A DNA stretch of 64,000 nt from Reinekea forsetii (GCF_002795845.1 NZ_CP011797.1:3076001-3140000); one strand, 5' to 3'. Shown: positions 15,857 through 24,806, counted from the first letter of the stretch. Translations and numbers: made by a program. Notes: a model not told the origin generated them from the sequence alone.

Positions 15857-17209
15857 TTATGGCAAGTCCACTTCCGCTAAGAATCGGGCGCTGGCATAAC
15901 CGGTTTCGCCCTCAACCTTGACCGCCATCCATTGCCCACCCACTTGACCCGGATAGGCCCAAACCCGTGCGTTGGTTGCTAACTTGATCAGCACCGGGCT
16001 GTCGACCAATGGCTCACGGCGAACGTTCAGGATCGTCGCGGTGACTTCCATCAAGACTCGACTGCCGAGCCACTGGGCCGATGGTGTGACTGCTGAGCGT
16101 GCGCGTTCTGCCAAAGGGTCGATGGTAACAACGCCAAGCTGTTCCGTCACGGCCAAGGGTATTGCCTCGATAACCGGTGGCGCTGGCGGTGGCGCTGGCG
16201 CTGGCGATTCAACGACCACCATGGTCACCGGCTCAAGCACCGCTTCGCCAGGCGCCACAACATCGCCCACCCGTTCGGCACGCATTTCTGTCGGTGCCGT
16301 GGGCTCCTGCTCAATGGGCGCCGATGCAATATTAGTCAAACCAATCGGTGCCGTCGGTATGTCGGCAGGGGCGGACTCGGTAGCGACTGCCGCTGGGCTC
16401 GCCATATCGGCAGGCAAAATAGCACTGTAGACCGGTTCTGGGGTGGTGACTAGCTTTGGACTCACCATCTCAACCGGAGCTGGGGCACTTGACGCCGGCT
16501 GAGCGTCGGCCAACAACCCATCATGCGACATGGTAGGGACCTGTAAACGACCCAGCTGCAGCGGCCCAAAAACCAGACCACCGACCAGTAGGGCACCAAA
16601 GACGGTGCCGCCAATAAAGCCATAGAGGCCGCCACGATTTTTGTCAGCCTGGTTCACAACCGGATAGGATGTACGCCGGTGCGTCGCACTGTGGCCATAG
16701 AGTCGCCACTCGACCCGGTCAAGATAACGCGGATCAATGGGCACCAAGGGTGCCCGGGGGCGCTCTAGATCGTCCTCTGCATATTCGTTAAATACAGCAG
16801 CGCCAATAACCATTTGCTGGCTGTCCTCAAAGTCGACTATCCGGCCGATAATCCGCAAGGCCAATGGCACCTGAGTGGGGAATTCATGGTCGACCAAGAG
16901 CAAACGCCAGCACGTATCGATCAAAAAGGGGATCTGTTGTTCGGACAGAGTGTCCGCGATCCATGTCAGGGCATCTATGTGACCTTCCACGTCTTGCTGT
17001 TCAAGAAACTGCGCCCAGCGCGCAGACAGGGCGCTGTCCGCATAGGGCAGCGCTGAATTAAGGATTCGATCGATTTGTTTCTCACTCGCAGGATAAACAT
17101 GAGCTAACCACTGTAATGCCAGGTGAACCGACGCTTGGGTCGGGTCCGGATGGGTTAGCCAAAAAGCCATTGTCGATTCATCGAGTGGGTTATCGTTTGT
17201 CATTGTCAT
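15857..17209 (-). CDS. Single-span membrane protein with C-terminal bacterial SH3 domain
   Basis: About 450 residues. The N-terminal 120 residues are helical and cytoplasmic, loosely like a TerB-type alpha-helical domain (weak, by eye). A single transmembrane segment lies at about residues 200-220 (FIGGTVFGALLVGGLVFGPL). A Pro/Ala/Val/Glu-rich linker with the APAPPPAPP run follows, then an SH3b domain in the last 65 residues (TILNVRREP, VWAYPGQVGGQWMAV, GYASARFL), a fold that often binds peptidoglycan. Starts: ATG 17209 or 17203, or TTG 17227; none has a good Shine-Dalgarno. Convergent with and 1 base from the P-like gene. Function not known. Confidence 0.65.
   Translation of the reverse strand: MTMTNDNPLDESTMAFWLTHPDPTQASVHLALQWLAHVYPASEKQIDRILNSALPYADSALSARWAQFLEQQDVEGHIDALTWIADTLSEQQIPFLIDTCWRLLLVDHEFPTQVPLALRIIGRIVDFEDSQQMVIGAAVFNEYAEDDLERPRAPLVPIDPRYLDRVEWRLYGHSATHRRTSYPVVNQADKNRGGLYGFIGGTVFGALLVGGLVFGPLQLGRLQVPTMSHDGLLADAQPASSAPAPVEMVSPKLVTTPEPVYSAILPADMASPAAVATESAPADIPTAPIGLTNIASAPIEQEPTAPTEMRAERVGDVVAPGEAVLEPVTMVVVESPAPAPPPAPPVIEAIPLAVTEQLGVVTIDPLAERARSAVTPSAQWLGSRVLMEVTATILNVRREPLVDSPVLIKLATNARVWAYPGQVGGQWMAVKVEGETGYASARFLAEVDLP
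16176..16206. repeat. Imperfect GGCGCT tandem repeat in the SH3-protein linker
   Basis: About five imperfect copies of a GGCGCT/GGCGGT hexamer encode the Ala-Pro run of the periplasmic linker on the minus strand. Slippage would change linker length in frame. Confidence 0.6.
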
Positions 17210-17402
17210 GTTTTTCAGTGAACTCAATCAGGGTCTGATTAGTAACAAATAAATAATACTTCTTTTACTATCCTAACATCAAATTAGCTCTTTCTGGAAA
17301 TATGGGCGCCGTCAGGTCAGCGTTACACCTACGAACATACCCTTAGCAGGGTTAATGAGCGTGTGTTTATCTCGCTTCAGTGGACTCATATGATGCAAAG
17401 AT

Positions 17403-17427
17403 GCCGCCAGAAACACTCTCTGGCGGC
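17403..17427 (-). terminator. Hairpin downstream of the malic enzyme gene
   Basis: Perfect 9-bp stem GCCGCCAGA / TCTGGCGGC with a 7-base loop, 35 bases past the stop of maeB. On the minus strand the stem is followed by ATCTTTG, a weak U-rich tail. A second small hairpin (CCTGCT / AGCAGG, 17433-17448) lies between it and the stop. Probably ends malic enzyme transcription. Confidence 0.55.
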
Positions 17428-17462
17428 AGCGACCTGCTGGTGAGCAGGCCTGATGGTCGATG

Positions 17463-18710
17463 CTAGAGTTTGTAATGCTCTGGCAAAGGCAGACGCGCCA
17501 CCCCGGAATCCACCGCGGCGCGTGCTACGGCACCGGCCACGCTAATTAACAGGCGCGGGTCCAACGGCTTGGGAATAATATACTCTTGACCGTAGACAAA
17601 GGCTGCACCGCCGTAAGCATCAACCACTTCTTGCAATACTGGCTCTTTGGCCAGATCACGCAGGGCATAGGCCGCCGCCAACTTCATCGCCTCGTTAATC
17701 TTGCTAGCACGAACATCTAAGGCTCCGCGAAAGATAAAGGGGAAGCCCAAGACATTATTGACCTGGTTTGGATAGTCCGAGCGACCGGTGGCCATAATTA
17801 AATCGCTGCGTTCGGCCCGCGCCAGTTCCGGCGAAATTTCAGGGTCCGGGTTAGAGCAAGCAAACACGACAGGCTTAGCGGCCATGGCACGCAGGTTTTC
17901 AACCGACAATTGGTTCGCACCCGACAGGCCCAAGAACACGTCGGCACCAACAATCGCTTCGGCCAGTGTGCGTGTTTCGGTGACGTCATTGGCAAACTCA
18001 GCTTTGTACTGGTTGACGCCTTCACGACCGGTGTAGATCACCCCGGTTCGATCAATCATTATTACGTTGTCTTTGTTCATACCCGCCGCAACCAGCAGGC
18101 GAGCACAAGAGATGGCTGCCGCACCGGCACCTAGACAAACCATTTTCGCCGTGGCGATGTCTTTACCCTGAATTTCCAGCGCATTCAACATACCGGCTAC
18201 GGTCACGATGGCGGTACCATGTTGATCGTCGTGCATAATCGGAATATCGCAAGATTCGATCAGACGGCGTTCAATTTCGAAACACTCCGGTGCCTTAATG
18301 TCTTCCAAGTTGATGCCACCAAAGGTATCGGCGATCAGCTCAACAGTGCGTACTATTTCGTCGATATCGGCAGAATTGATCTCGATGTCGACTGAATCGA
18401 TAGCGGCAAAGCGCTTAAACAACAATGCCTTACCTTCCATAACTGGCTTACTGGCCAAACTGCCCAGGTTGCCCAAGCCCAAAATGGCGCTGCCATTGGA
18501 GACAACGGCGACCAGATTACCCTTAATGGTGTACTTGTAGGCATCATCTGGATTGGCGGCAATAGCGCGCACTGGCTCGGCAACACCCGGGCTATAGGCT
18601 AACGCCAGGTCGCGTGATGTTTCTGCAGGGGTGCTGATTTCGATGCTGAGCTTGCCGGGCTTGGGGTTGGCATGATAATCGAGAGCGTCTTGCTTGAAGT
18701 TGTCAGACAT
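17463..18710 (-). CDS. maeB: Malic enzyme (oxaloacetate-decarboxylating), short MaeB-like form
   Basis: 415 residues. Oxidatively decarboxylates malate to pyruvate and CO2 with NAD(P). Catalytic tyrosine in AYSPGVAEPV, lysine in KALLFKRF, metal/substrate acidic residues in LEDIKAPECFEIE and MHDDQHGTA, and the nucleotide-binding CLGAGAAAISCA near residue 190. Only the malic-enzyme part of MaeB is present; the phosphotransacetylase-like C-terminal domain of the E. coli protein (about 760 residues) is absent, as in many Gammaproteobacteria. ATG 18710 with AGGAAG 7 bases upstream. Cofactor preference cannot be read from sequence with certainty. Confidence 0.92.
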   Translation of the reverse strand: MSDNFKQDALDYHANPKPGKLSIEISTPAETSRDLALAYSPGVAEPVRAIAANPDDAYKYTIKGNLVAVVSNGSAILGLGNLGSLASKPVMEGKALLFKRFAAIDSVDIEINSADIDEIVRTVELIADTFGGINLEDIKAPECFEIERRLIESCDIPIMHDDQHGTAIVTVAGMLNALEIQGKDIATAKMVCLGAGAAAISCARLLVAAGMNKDNVIMIDRTGVIYTGREGVNQYKAEFANDVTETRTLAEAIVGADVFLGLSGANQLSVENLRAMAAKPVVFACSNPDPEISPELARAERSDLIMATGRSDYPNQVNNVLGFPFIFRGALDVRASKINEAMKLAAAYALRDLAKEPVLQEVVDAYGGAAFVYGQEYIIPKPLDPRLLISVAGAVARAAVDSGVARLPLPEHYKL

Positions 18711-18804
18711 GAATACTTCCTGTTGTTATTGGTGTTTTCGGTGGCGCTAGCATAACGCCGCGCTGCCCCGCGCTCAACCTAAGCTTAGTATCATTTTACC
18801 AAGC

Positions 18805-18820
18805 ACCAATTATCGTGCCA
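18805..18820 (-). promoter_or_regulatory. Sigma-54-like promoter element upstream of the malic enzyme gene
   Basis: On the minus strand TGGCACG-N4-TTGGT matches the -24 element of sigma-54 promoters perfectly and the -12 element at four of five positions. The usual GC of the -12 element reads GG, which weakens the case. It lies about 95 bases upstream of the start codon. Confidence 0.25.
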
Positions 18821-18882
18821 TCGGCGGCGTTTGAAGATGCCCAAAGACCCTAAAGGACGGGCCGGAGCAGAAATTGCCCGCA

Positions 18883-18910
18883 TAAAAAAAACCCAGTATA
18901 AACCGGGCTT
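18883..18910 (-). terminator. Rho-independent terminator of rpmE
   Basis: On the minus strand AAGCCCGG, a 6-base loop, then CTGGG run straight into eight T residues. The 8-bp stem includes G-U pairs. It starts 24 bases after the rpmE stop; a textbook intrinsic terminator. Confidence 0.88.
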
Positions 18911-18933
18911 CTTCTAACAATCGATGTGACGGA

Positions 18934-19149
18934 TCACTTACCGATTTTACGTCCGCCGAAACGGGTGTTGAACTTGTCAATTCGACCGCCGATATCAACA
19001 TTCTTCTGCTTACCCGTGTAGAAAGGGTGGCAAGCGGAACATACGTCTAAGTGCATGGCACCAACACGAGTTGACTGGGTGGCAATAACATTACCGCACG
19101 AACAAGTTGCAGTAAGGGCTTCATATTTAGGGTGCATATTATCTTGCAT
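18934..19149 (-). CDS. rpmE: 50S ribosomal protein L31 (zinc-containing form)
   Basis: 71 residues. MHPKYEAL near the N-terminus, the zinc-ligand cysteines in CSCGN and [15 protein letters not shown], and the C-terminal [10 protein letters not shown] identify the C+ form of bL31, the form replaced by YkgM-type paralogs under zinc limitation. ATG 19149 has GAGG 8 bases upstream; the ATG at 19137 has none. Own promoter, structured leader and terminator are all visible, so it is a single-gene transcript. Divergent from priA, as in Pseudomonas. Confidence 0.97.
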   Translation of the reverse strand: MQDNMHPKYEALTATCSCGNVIATQSTRVGAMHLDVCSACHPFYTGKQKNVDIGGRIDKFNTRFGGRKIGK

Positions 19150-19220
19150 AACTAATACCTCAATTTACGCCGCTACCTGGTCGTTGCCGGGCACCGCGCT
19201 TTGACGGAACATAAACTTTA

Positions 19221-19248
19221 GGGGCACAATGGTCATTAGACCAGCCCC
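19221..19248 (-). promoter_or_regulatory. rpmE mRNA leader stem-loop, candidate L31 autoregulatory element
   Basis: On the minus strand GGGGC-TGGTC-TAAT-GACCA-TTGT-GCCCC forms a perfect 5-bp inner stem and a perfect 5-bp outer stem with a four-base one-sided bulge. It begins about 10 bases after the predicted transcription start and lies 72-99 bases before the start codon. A CCC-T5-GGG stretch just upstream could pair with the same G run, offering a competing fold. Autoregulation by a 5' leader hairpin is established for E. coli L31; equivalence here is inferred. Confidence 0.55.
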
Positions 19249-19263
19249 CAAAAAGGGAGCGCA

Positions 19264-19291
19264 ATACTACCAGAGTCCAATCATTTGACAA
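19264..19291 (-). promoter_or_regulatory. Sigma-70 promoter of rpmE, overlapping the priA start codon
   Basis: Minus strand: TTGTCA (19291-19286), 16-base spacer, TAGTAT (19269-19264) preceded by TG one base away (extended -10). The -35 element covers the TTG start of priA (19285-19287). Transcription should start near 19257, leaving a leader of about 107 bases. Confidence 0.7.
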
Positions 19292-21480
19292 GCCAAATAA
19301 AGATTCCGCCCTATAGAATCCATGTCGCCATACCCGGCCCCTTCAGTGGACCGCTCGGTTACTGCCATCACAGCCCGGTTGCACTCGGCGCGCGTTGCCT
19401 GGTCCCCCTAGGTCGCCGGAGCGTGGTCGGAGTGACCGTCGCGCCCGGGCCCGATGGCGCGGACTATCCCATTGAAAGGCTCAAGCCCATCGGCGCCGTA
19501 CTCGACCCAGGCGCCTTGCTGCCGGCCGACATCTTGGCGCTGGCGGCGTGGTTGGGGCGCTATTACCTGCATGAATTCAGCAGCGGCTTTCTGCTTGCTC
19601 TGCCTGCCCTGTTGCGCAAAGGCGGCGGCGCCGAGTTGCCGGTCGAGGAATGGGTCACCCTGACGGTCCCCGGTGTGGCGATCCTGCCCGACCAACTGAA
19701 ACGCTCAGTGGCTCAACAACAGTTGATCGCCTTGCTGCAAGACATTTCTACCAGTACGGTGCGCGCACTGCGCGAGCGCGGCTTCAGTCGCGGCCAACTG
19801 ACCAGTCTGGTTAAGAAGGACCTGATCACGATCCAAATCCATCAGGACGACCAGCCCATAGCCCCTACGGGCACTTTGTTTGAACCGGCCCTTGAGCTCA
19901 ATAATGAGCAGCAACTGGCGCTCGATGCGGTCAATCGCGAGCCCTATTCACCCTTTCTGCTGGAAGGGGTCACTGGGAGCGGCAAGACCGAAGTCTATTT
20001 ACAGGCGATCGAACGCTGCCTGCGGGAAGGCAAACGCGCTTTGGTACTGGTACCGGAAATTGGTCTGACTCCGCAGACCATTCAGCGCTTCCAAAGTCGT
20101 TTCCAGGATCGCGTAGTGGCCTTGCATTCTGGCCTGTCCGACGCGCAACGCCTGTCGGCTTGGCTGCAAGCCAGCCTCGGACAGGCCGCGATCGTAATTG
20201 GCACCCGCTCGGCAGTGCTCACTCCATTACCCAATCTCGGACTGATCGTGGTCGATGAAGAGCACGACCTGTCCTATAAACAGCAAGATAGCCTGCGCTA
20301 TCAGGCGCGCGATGTGGCGCTCAAACGTGCCCACGATGCCGGCATTCCCATAATCCTGGGTACGGCAACGCCGTCATTGGAAAGTTTACACAACGCTCAA
20401 ACCGGTCGCTTTGGCCACCTGCTGTTAAATCATCGTGCCGGCGGGATGGCCCTGCCCGGCGTGGAGACCATCGACATGCGCAAACAGCAACATCAGAACG
20501 GGCTGTCTGAACGGCTCCTGATGCGTGTGGCCGACCATCTGGCCGATGGCAACCAGGTGCTGCTGTTCCTAAATCGGCGCGGCTACGCGCCATCTTGGTT
20601 TTGCGCTGACTGTGGCTGGATGGCCGACTGTGTGTTTTGCGATGCGCATCTAACCCATCATCGCCAGGGCTATAGCAACATTTGCCATCATTGTGGCCAT
20701 CGCGAGGCGCCGCGCAAGAGCTGCCCCACCTGCCATTCCAACCAGGTATCGGCCATGGGCACCGGCACCGAGCGGGCCGAAGAACTGCTCGGCGAACTCT
20801 TTCCCGCGGTTCCGGTGATTCGTTTCGATCGCGATGCCGCCAGTACTCGACACAAGTTTGTCGCCCAACTGGAGCGCACCGACCTGCCCGGTCCGGCGAT
20901 CATCGTCGGCACCCAGATGCTGGCCAAAGGCCACCATTTTGAGCGGGTGACACTGGTCGGCATTTGGGATATCGATATCGGACTGTTCAGTGCCGATCTG
21001 CGCGCGCGGGAACGCATGGGGCAACTCTTAACCCAGGTCTCCGGTCGCTCCGGGCGCGGCGAACGGCGCGGCGAAGTATTGATCCAGACCTATTACCCGG
21101 ACGATCCGATCTTTGTGCCGCTCAAGCAGCATGACTATCGTACCTTTGCCAACGACCTGCTGGCCGAGCGCCAACGCAGTGGCCTGCCGCCCTTTGGCTA
21201 TCTGGCGGTAATTCGCTGCGATAGCGCCTTCGCCGATCGAGCCGAGGCGCGCCTGCAGCAAATGGCGCATTATCTATTGAGTACGAAACGAGTTCGGGTG
21301 TTGGGGCCCATTCCCGCCCTACTGTCCCGGCGCGCCGGCAAACACCGCTTTATGCTCATCGTGCAGAGTGACAAGCGCAGCCATCTGCACCAGAGCCTAA
21401 CCCCGCTACACCAGCATTATCCGCGCGACCAACAGCAGGTCAGCTGGCACATCGATATTGACCCAGCCGAGCTGGCTTAG
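19285..21480 (+). CDS. priA: Primosomal protein N' (replication restart helicase PriA)
   Basis: 731-residue 3'-to-5' helicase that recognises stalled forks and starts primosome assembly. N-terminal 3'-DNA-binding domain (about 1-110), Walker A GVTGSGKTE near residue 230, Walker B DEEHD, helicase motifs GTATPSLES and GTQMLAKGH, and the zinc-binding cysteine cluster (CADCGWMADCVFC, then CHHCG and CPTC, about residues 434-488) inside the second RecA lobe. The start is TTG 19285, the only in-frame start that keeps the full N-terminal domain. Divergent from rpmE. Confidence 0.96.
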   Translation: MTSQIKIPPYRIHVAIPGPFSGPLGYCHHSPVALGARCLVPLGRRSVVGVTVAPGPDGADYPIERLKPIGAVLDPGALLPADILALAAWLGRYYLHEFSSGFLLALPALLRKGGGAELPVEEWVTLTVPGVAILPDQLKRSVAQQQLIALLQDISTSTVRALRERGFSRGQLTSLVKKDLITIQIHQDDQPIAPTGTLFEPALELNNEQQLALDAVNREPYSPFLLEGVTGSGKTEVYLQAIERCLREGKRALVLVPEIGLTPQTIQRFQSRFQDRVVALHSGLSDAQRLSAWLQASLGQAAIVIGTRSAVLTPLPNLGLIVVDEEHDLSYKQQDSLRYQARDVALKRAHDAGIPIILGTATPSLESLHNAQTGRFGHLLLNHRAGGMALPGVETIDMRKQQHQNGLSERLLMRVADHLADGNQVLLFLNRRGYAPSWFCADCGWMADCVFCDAHLTHHRQGYSNICHHCGHREAPRKSCPTCHSNQVSAMGTGTERAEELLGELFPAVPVIRFDRDAASTRHKFVAQLERTDLPGPAIIVGTQMLAKGHHFERVTLVGIWDIDIGLFSADLRARERMGQLLTQVSGRSGRGERRGEVLIQTYYPDDPIFVPLKQHDYRTFANDLLAERQRSGLPPFGYLAVIRCDSAFADRAEARLQQMAHYLLSTKRVRVLGPIPALLSRRAGKHRFMLIVQSDKRSHLHQSLTPLHQHYPRDQQQVSWHIDIDPAELA

Positions 21481-21570
21481 TCGCGCAGACACGTCGACCA
21501 GCCGCCCGCATCATTTACTCCATCACCAGCCGGGCCGACGAATTGACTGGTCCCGGCCAACGGGTCGTAG

Positions 21571-21594
21571 CCGATCAACTTGGTCGGTCATTTT
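21571..21594 (+). terminator. Probable intrinsic terminator of priA
   Basis: CCGATCA-ACT-TGGTCGG forms a 7-bp stem (one G-U) with a 3-base loop and is followed by TCATTTT. It lies 91 bases after the priA stop. Confidence 0.45.
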
Positions 21595-21609
21595 GCTTAT
21601 TCGGCACAA

Positions 21610-21642
21610 TATTGACAAATATACCCAAATATAAAGTCAATA
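21610..21642. repeat. Inverted repeat in AT-rich block upstream of argS
   Basis: TATTGAC (21610-21616) and GTCAATA (21636-21642) are a perfect 7-bp inverted repeat around a 19-base AT-rich spacer. It could be an operator or a DNA-binding site near the argS promoter; no matching regulator is known to me. Confidence 0.45.
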
Positions 21643-21792
21643 ATATGGCGCCCACCCACCAAGACTCCGCTGCCGATCCGCTGATAGTCTAACCTCCGTT
21701 CGCCGATACGGGACGCTGGCTACTGAGGCCGAAAATATGGATAATGCGCAGCGCTTTACCGCCCATTTCCTCGTTCCGGAGAACACTTTTTC

Positions 21793-23478
21793 ATGAAGCA
21801 ACAGATTGCTCAACTGTTAGCCACCGCTGCCGAACAATTGAAAGCGACCGGTTTTATTCCGAGTGACCAGGCCATCGCGGTCATGGTCGATAATACTCGT
21901 GACAAAAGCCATGGTGATCTGACCAGCAATCTGGCGCTTATTTTGGCCAAGGCGTGCCGCAATAATCCGCGCGCCGTGGCCACCGCCTTGATTGCGGCGC
22001 TGCCCGAGACACCGCTGGTCAGCAAGATCGAAATTGCCGGGCCGGGCTTTATTAACTTCTTTTTGGCCGGTGCCTCGAGCGTGGAAATTGTCGCCGAAGT
22101 CTTGGCCCAAGGTTCGGCCTTTGGCACCAACAACTCCGGTGACGGACGTCGAGTGCAGGTCGAATTTGTTTCCGCCAACCCAACCGGCCCATTGCATGTC
22201 GGCCACGGTCGCGGTGCCGCCGTCGGCGACTCGCTGTGTCGCGTTTTGGCCGCCAACGGTTGGCAGCCCACCCGAGAATTTTATTACAATGACGCCGGCG
22301 CCCAGATTCAAAATTTGGCCCTATCGGTGTCGGCCCGGGTGCACAATATCGCACCAGACCAAGAGGGTTGGCCGGAAAATGGTTATCGCGGCGATTACAT
22401 CAGTGATGTGGCCCGTGCGTATCTGGCCGGTGAAACAGTGATTGCCGATGACCAGAATGTCACCGCCAATGGCGATCCAGACGATTTGGATGCCATACGC
22501 CAGTTCGCTGTGGCCTATTTGCGCCGCGAACAGGATCTGGACTTGCAGGCCTTCGATGTCGACTTCGATGTGTACTTTCTCGAATCCTCGCTCTATGCCG
22601 ACGGTCTAGTCGAGGAAACCGTGACTAAATTGATTGCCAGCGGCTTCACCTATGAAAAGGATGACGCCCTGTGGCTAAAGACCACCGACTTCGGTGACGA
22701 CAAAGATCGGGTGATGCGCAAAAAAGACGGCGGCTATACCTACTTTGTCCCCGATGTGGCCTATCACAAAAATAAATTTGAACGTGGCTTCGACCGAGTT
22801 ATCAATCAGCAAGGTGCCGACCATCACAGCACCGTCACCCGAGTACGCGCTGGTTTACAGGCCCTTCAGGTTGGCATTCCGGCCGGCTACCCCGATTATA
22901 ACCTGCATCAGATGGTCATGGTCGTACGCGGTGGGGAAGAGGTGAAACTCTCCAAGCGAGCGGGCAGCTATGTCACGTTGCGCGATCTGATCGATGAGGT
23001 CGGCCGCGATGCGACCCGCTATTTCTTGGTGTCGCGCCGAGGTGATGCCCAGATCACCTTTGATATCGATCTGGCTCGATCAAAAAATAACGACAACCCG
23101 GTCTATTATATTCAATACGCTCATGCCCGCGTATTTGGCGTTCTCGACCGGCTGGTCGACCAGCAACTGAGCTTTAACCAGGCCGATGGCCTGGCCGCCT
23201 TGAGCCGCCTCGATCAAGAAGCGGAACGCGAATTAATGACCCAGCTGCGGCGCTATAGTGACATTGTAAAAAGCGCCGGTACAGCCCTCGAACCTGCTAT
23301 GATTGCCAACTATTTACGGGATCTGGCCGGCCTGTTTCACAGCTACTACAACAACCATAAGATGTTGGTAGCCGACGATGAAATTCGTAACGCCCGCCTG
23401 GTCTTGTCCACTGCCGTTGCACAAGTCCTGGCCAATGGCCTAGACCTGTTAGGCGTCAGCGCACCTGAAAAAATGTAA
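21793..23478 (+). CDS. argS: Arginyl-tRNA synthetase
   Basis: 561-residue class I synthetase that charges tRNA-Arg. HIGH signature present as HVGH (in [11 protein letters not shown], about residues 133-143), KMSKS-like loop as KLSKRAGS at about 385-392, ArgRS N-terminal additional domain in the first 100 residues, and the C-terminal DALR anticodon-binding domain (about 440-561: [27 protein letters not shown]). Full length. Followed after 13 bases by the SPOR-domain gene. Confidence 0.97.
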   Translation: MKQQIAQLLATAAEQLKATGFIPSDQAIAVMVDNTRDKSHGDLTSNLALILAKACRNNPRAVATALIAALPETPLVSKIEIAGPGFINFFLAGASSVEIVAEVLAQGSAFGTNNSGDGRRVQVEFVSANPTGPLHVGHGRGAAVGDSLCRVLAANGWQPTREFYYNDAGAQIQNLALSVSARVHNIAPDQEGWPENGYRGDYISDVARAYLAGETVIADDQNVTANGDPDDLDAIRQFAVAYLRREQDLDLQAFDVDFDVYFLESSLYADGLVEETVTKLIASGFTYEKDDALWLKTTDFGDDKDRVMRKKDGGYTYFVPDVAYHKNKFERGFDRVINQQGADHHSTVTRVRAGLQALQVGIPAGYPDYNLHQMVMVVRGGEEVKLSKRAGSYVTLRDLIDEVGRDATRYFLVSRRGDAQITFDIDLARSKNNDNPVYYIQYAHARVFGVLDRLVDQQLSFNQADGLAALSRLDQEAERELMTQLRRYSDIVKSAGTALEPAMIANYLRDLAGLFHSYYNNHKMLVADDEIRNARLVLSTAVAQVLANGLDLLGVSAPEKM

Positions 23479-23491
23479 CCTGGAGTAACCG

Positions 23492-24148
23492 ATGGCACGC
23501 GATTTCGCCCACAAACCCAAGGCCCCTCAGGGCAGTTCCATTCCAACTTGGGTGTGGATCTTTACCGTGACGGTGGCCCTTGGTTTTGGCGCTTTCTTAT
23601 ATTATTTAAACGCAGTACCGGCCGACAAGGGCGGTGCCGACGCCGTGCGCAAACAGCTGGCCATCGCCTTGCGCGAACCGCTGGCCGCACCTGAGTCCAC
23701 GGCGGTCAGCCCGGAATATGAAAGCATTGAGGACATTAAGACCAAGGCTGAGACACTCAAGCAGGCCTTCGAGTTTTATCAATTATTGGAAACCGATGAG
23801 GTGTCGATCGATCTGCCAGGCGACCGGATAGCCCCGACCGTGCCGACCCAGAGCGGCCCAGCTGCCAGCCAAGACAGCTCCAGCAAGGCGGCGCCCGTGG
23901 CGGTGCCCGACGCTAAAAACTGGATTATTCAGGTCGCCTCGTTTAATCGGGTGGCTGACGCTGATCGGTTGCGCGCGGAACTTATATTAAATGGGTTACC
24001 CAATACTGAAATACAGTCGGTCGAAGTGACCGGTAAAGGCACCTTTCACCGTGTTATGGTCGGCCCCTTTGATCATCGCCCCTCGCTCAACAAGGCCCAA
24101 GACACGCTCGCGAAACTCAACTATCAGGTCCTGGTCAAGAGCCAATAG
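23492..24148 (+). CDS. SPOR-domain cell-division-associated protein (FtsN-like)
   Basis: 218 residues: short basic cytoplasmic tail, one transmembrane helix at about 15-37, a periplasmic linker, and a C-terminal SPOR domain (about 145-218; NWIIQVASFNRVADADRL and FHRVMVGPFDH) that binds septal peptidoglycan lacking stem peptides. Location between argS/priA and hslVU is where FtsN sits in enteric and pseudomonad genomes, so an FtsN-type role at the septum is likely, though the essential FtsN motif was not confirmed. GGAG 6 bases before ATG. Confidence 0.85.
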   Translation: MARDFAHKPKAPQGSSIPTWVWIFTVTVALGFGAFLYYLNAVPADKGGADAVRKQLAIALREPLAAPESTAVSPEYESIEDIKTKAETLKQAFEFYQLLETDEVSIDLPGDRIAPTVPTQSGPAASQDSSSKAAPVAVPDAKNWIIQVASFNRVADADRLRAELILNGLPNTEIQSVEVTGKGTFHRVMVGPFDHRPSLNKAQDTLAKLNYQVLVKSQ

Positions 24149-24225
24149 CAGTCTCCATTGCCACCGCCGGGTGATCGCTTAGCGCCCTGCCTGCGCGCCC
24201 AGCAATGGCTTAATTTGCCCCTTAC

Positions 24226-24254
24226 CTTTTAAACTTGCGCCGACGTCCCCACAT
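24226..24254 (+). promoter_or_regulatory. Sigma-32 (heat-shock) type promoter of hslVU
   Basis: CTTTTAA, a 14-base spacer, then CCCCACAT resembles the sigma-32 consensus CTTGAA-N13/14-CCCCATnT: seven of eight in the -10 element, five of seven in the -35. Expected start near 24261, 27 bases before the hslV ATG. hslVU is a known sigma-32 operon in E. coli. Confidence 0.55.
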
Positions 24255-24287
24255 AGATCGTTGAATTCAATGATAGGCAACCCCTTC

Positions 24288-24806
24288 ATGACAACGATTG
24301 TTGCGGTCCGCCGTAATGACCAGGTCGTTATCGCCGGCGATGGTCAAGTATCTCTTGGAAATACCGTATTAAAAAGCAATGCCCGCAAGGTGCGCCGCCT
24401 GTATCAAAACAAGGTGATCGCCGGCTTTGCCGGTGGCACCGCCGATGCCTTTACGTTATTTGAAAAATTCGAGGCCCACCTGCAGCAGCACAGCGGCCAT
24501 CTCACCCGCGCGGCGGTTGAGCTGGCCAAAGAATGGCGTTCCGATCGGGCGTTGCGGCGCCTGGAAGCCCTGCTGTTGGTCGCCGATGGCGAGACGTCTC
24601 TGCTTATTTCGGGCACCGGCGATGTGGTGGAACCGGAATATGGCGTGATCGCCATCGGTTCAGGCGGCAACTACGCCTTCGCGGCGGCCCGCGCGCTCTA
24701 TGAAAACACCGATCTGGACGCTAAAACTATCGCCGAAAAGTCCATGGCCTTAGCCGCAGATATTTGCGTCTTCACCAACCACTCGGTGGTTGTCGAAACG
24801 CTGTAA
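24288..24806 (+). CDS. hslV: ATP-dependent protease subunit HslV (ClpQ)
   Basis: 172-residue proteolytic subunit of the HslUV protease, a bacterial proteasome relative. The start is ATG 24288: removal of Met exposes the catalytic threonine of MTTIVAVRR, whereas the open frame upstream would block the active site. Further family signatures: [31 protein letters not shown] and the [19 protein letters not shown] segment. Operon with hslU, 89 bases downstream. Confidence 0.96.
   Translation: MTTIVAVRRNDQVVIAGDGQVSLGNTVLKSNARKVRRLYQNKVIAGFAGGTADAFTLFEKFEAHLQQHSGHLTRAAVELAKEWRSDRALRRLEALLLVADGETSLLISGTGDVVEPEYGVIAIGSGGNYAFAAARALYENTDLDAKTIAEKSMALAADICVFTNHSVVVETL

Larger units (their letters stand above)
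21481..21792 (+). other. 312-base intergenic region priA-argS
   Basis: No gene seen. It holds a probable priA terminator (21571-21594), an AT-rich block with a 7-bp inverted repeat (21610-21642) and the argS ribosome-binding site (GGAG, 11 bases before ATG 21793). I could not place a convincing argS promoter with both hexamers. Confidence 0.6.

Noticed and set aside
21817-22311. Minus-strand open frame opposite argS
   Set aside because: Shadow of the well-supported argS gene; no recognisable motif and no ribosome-binding site context.
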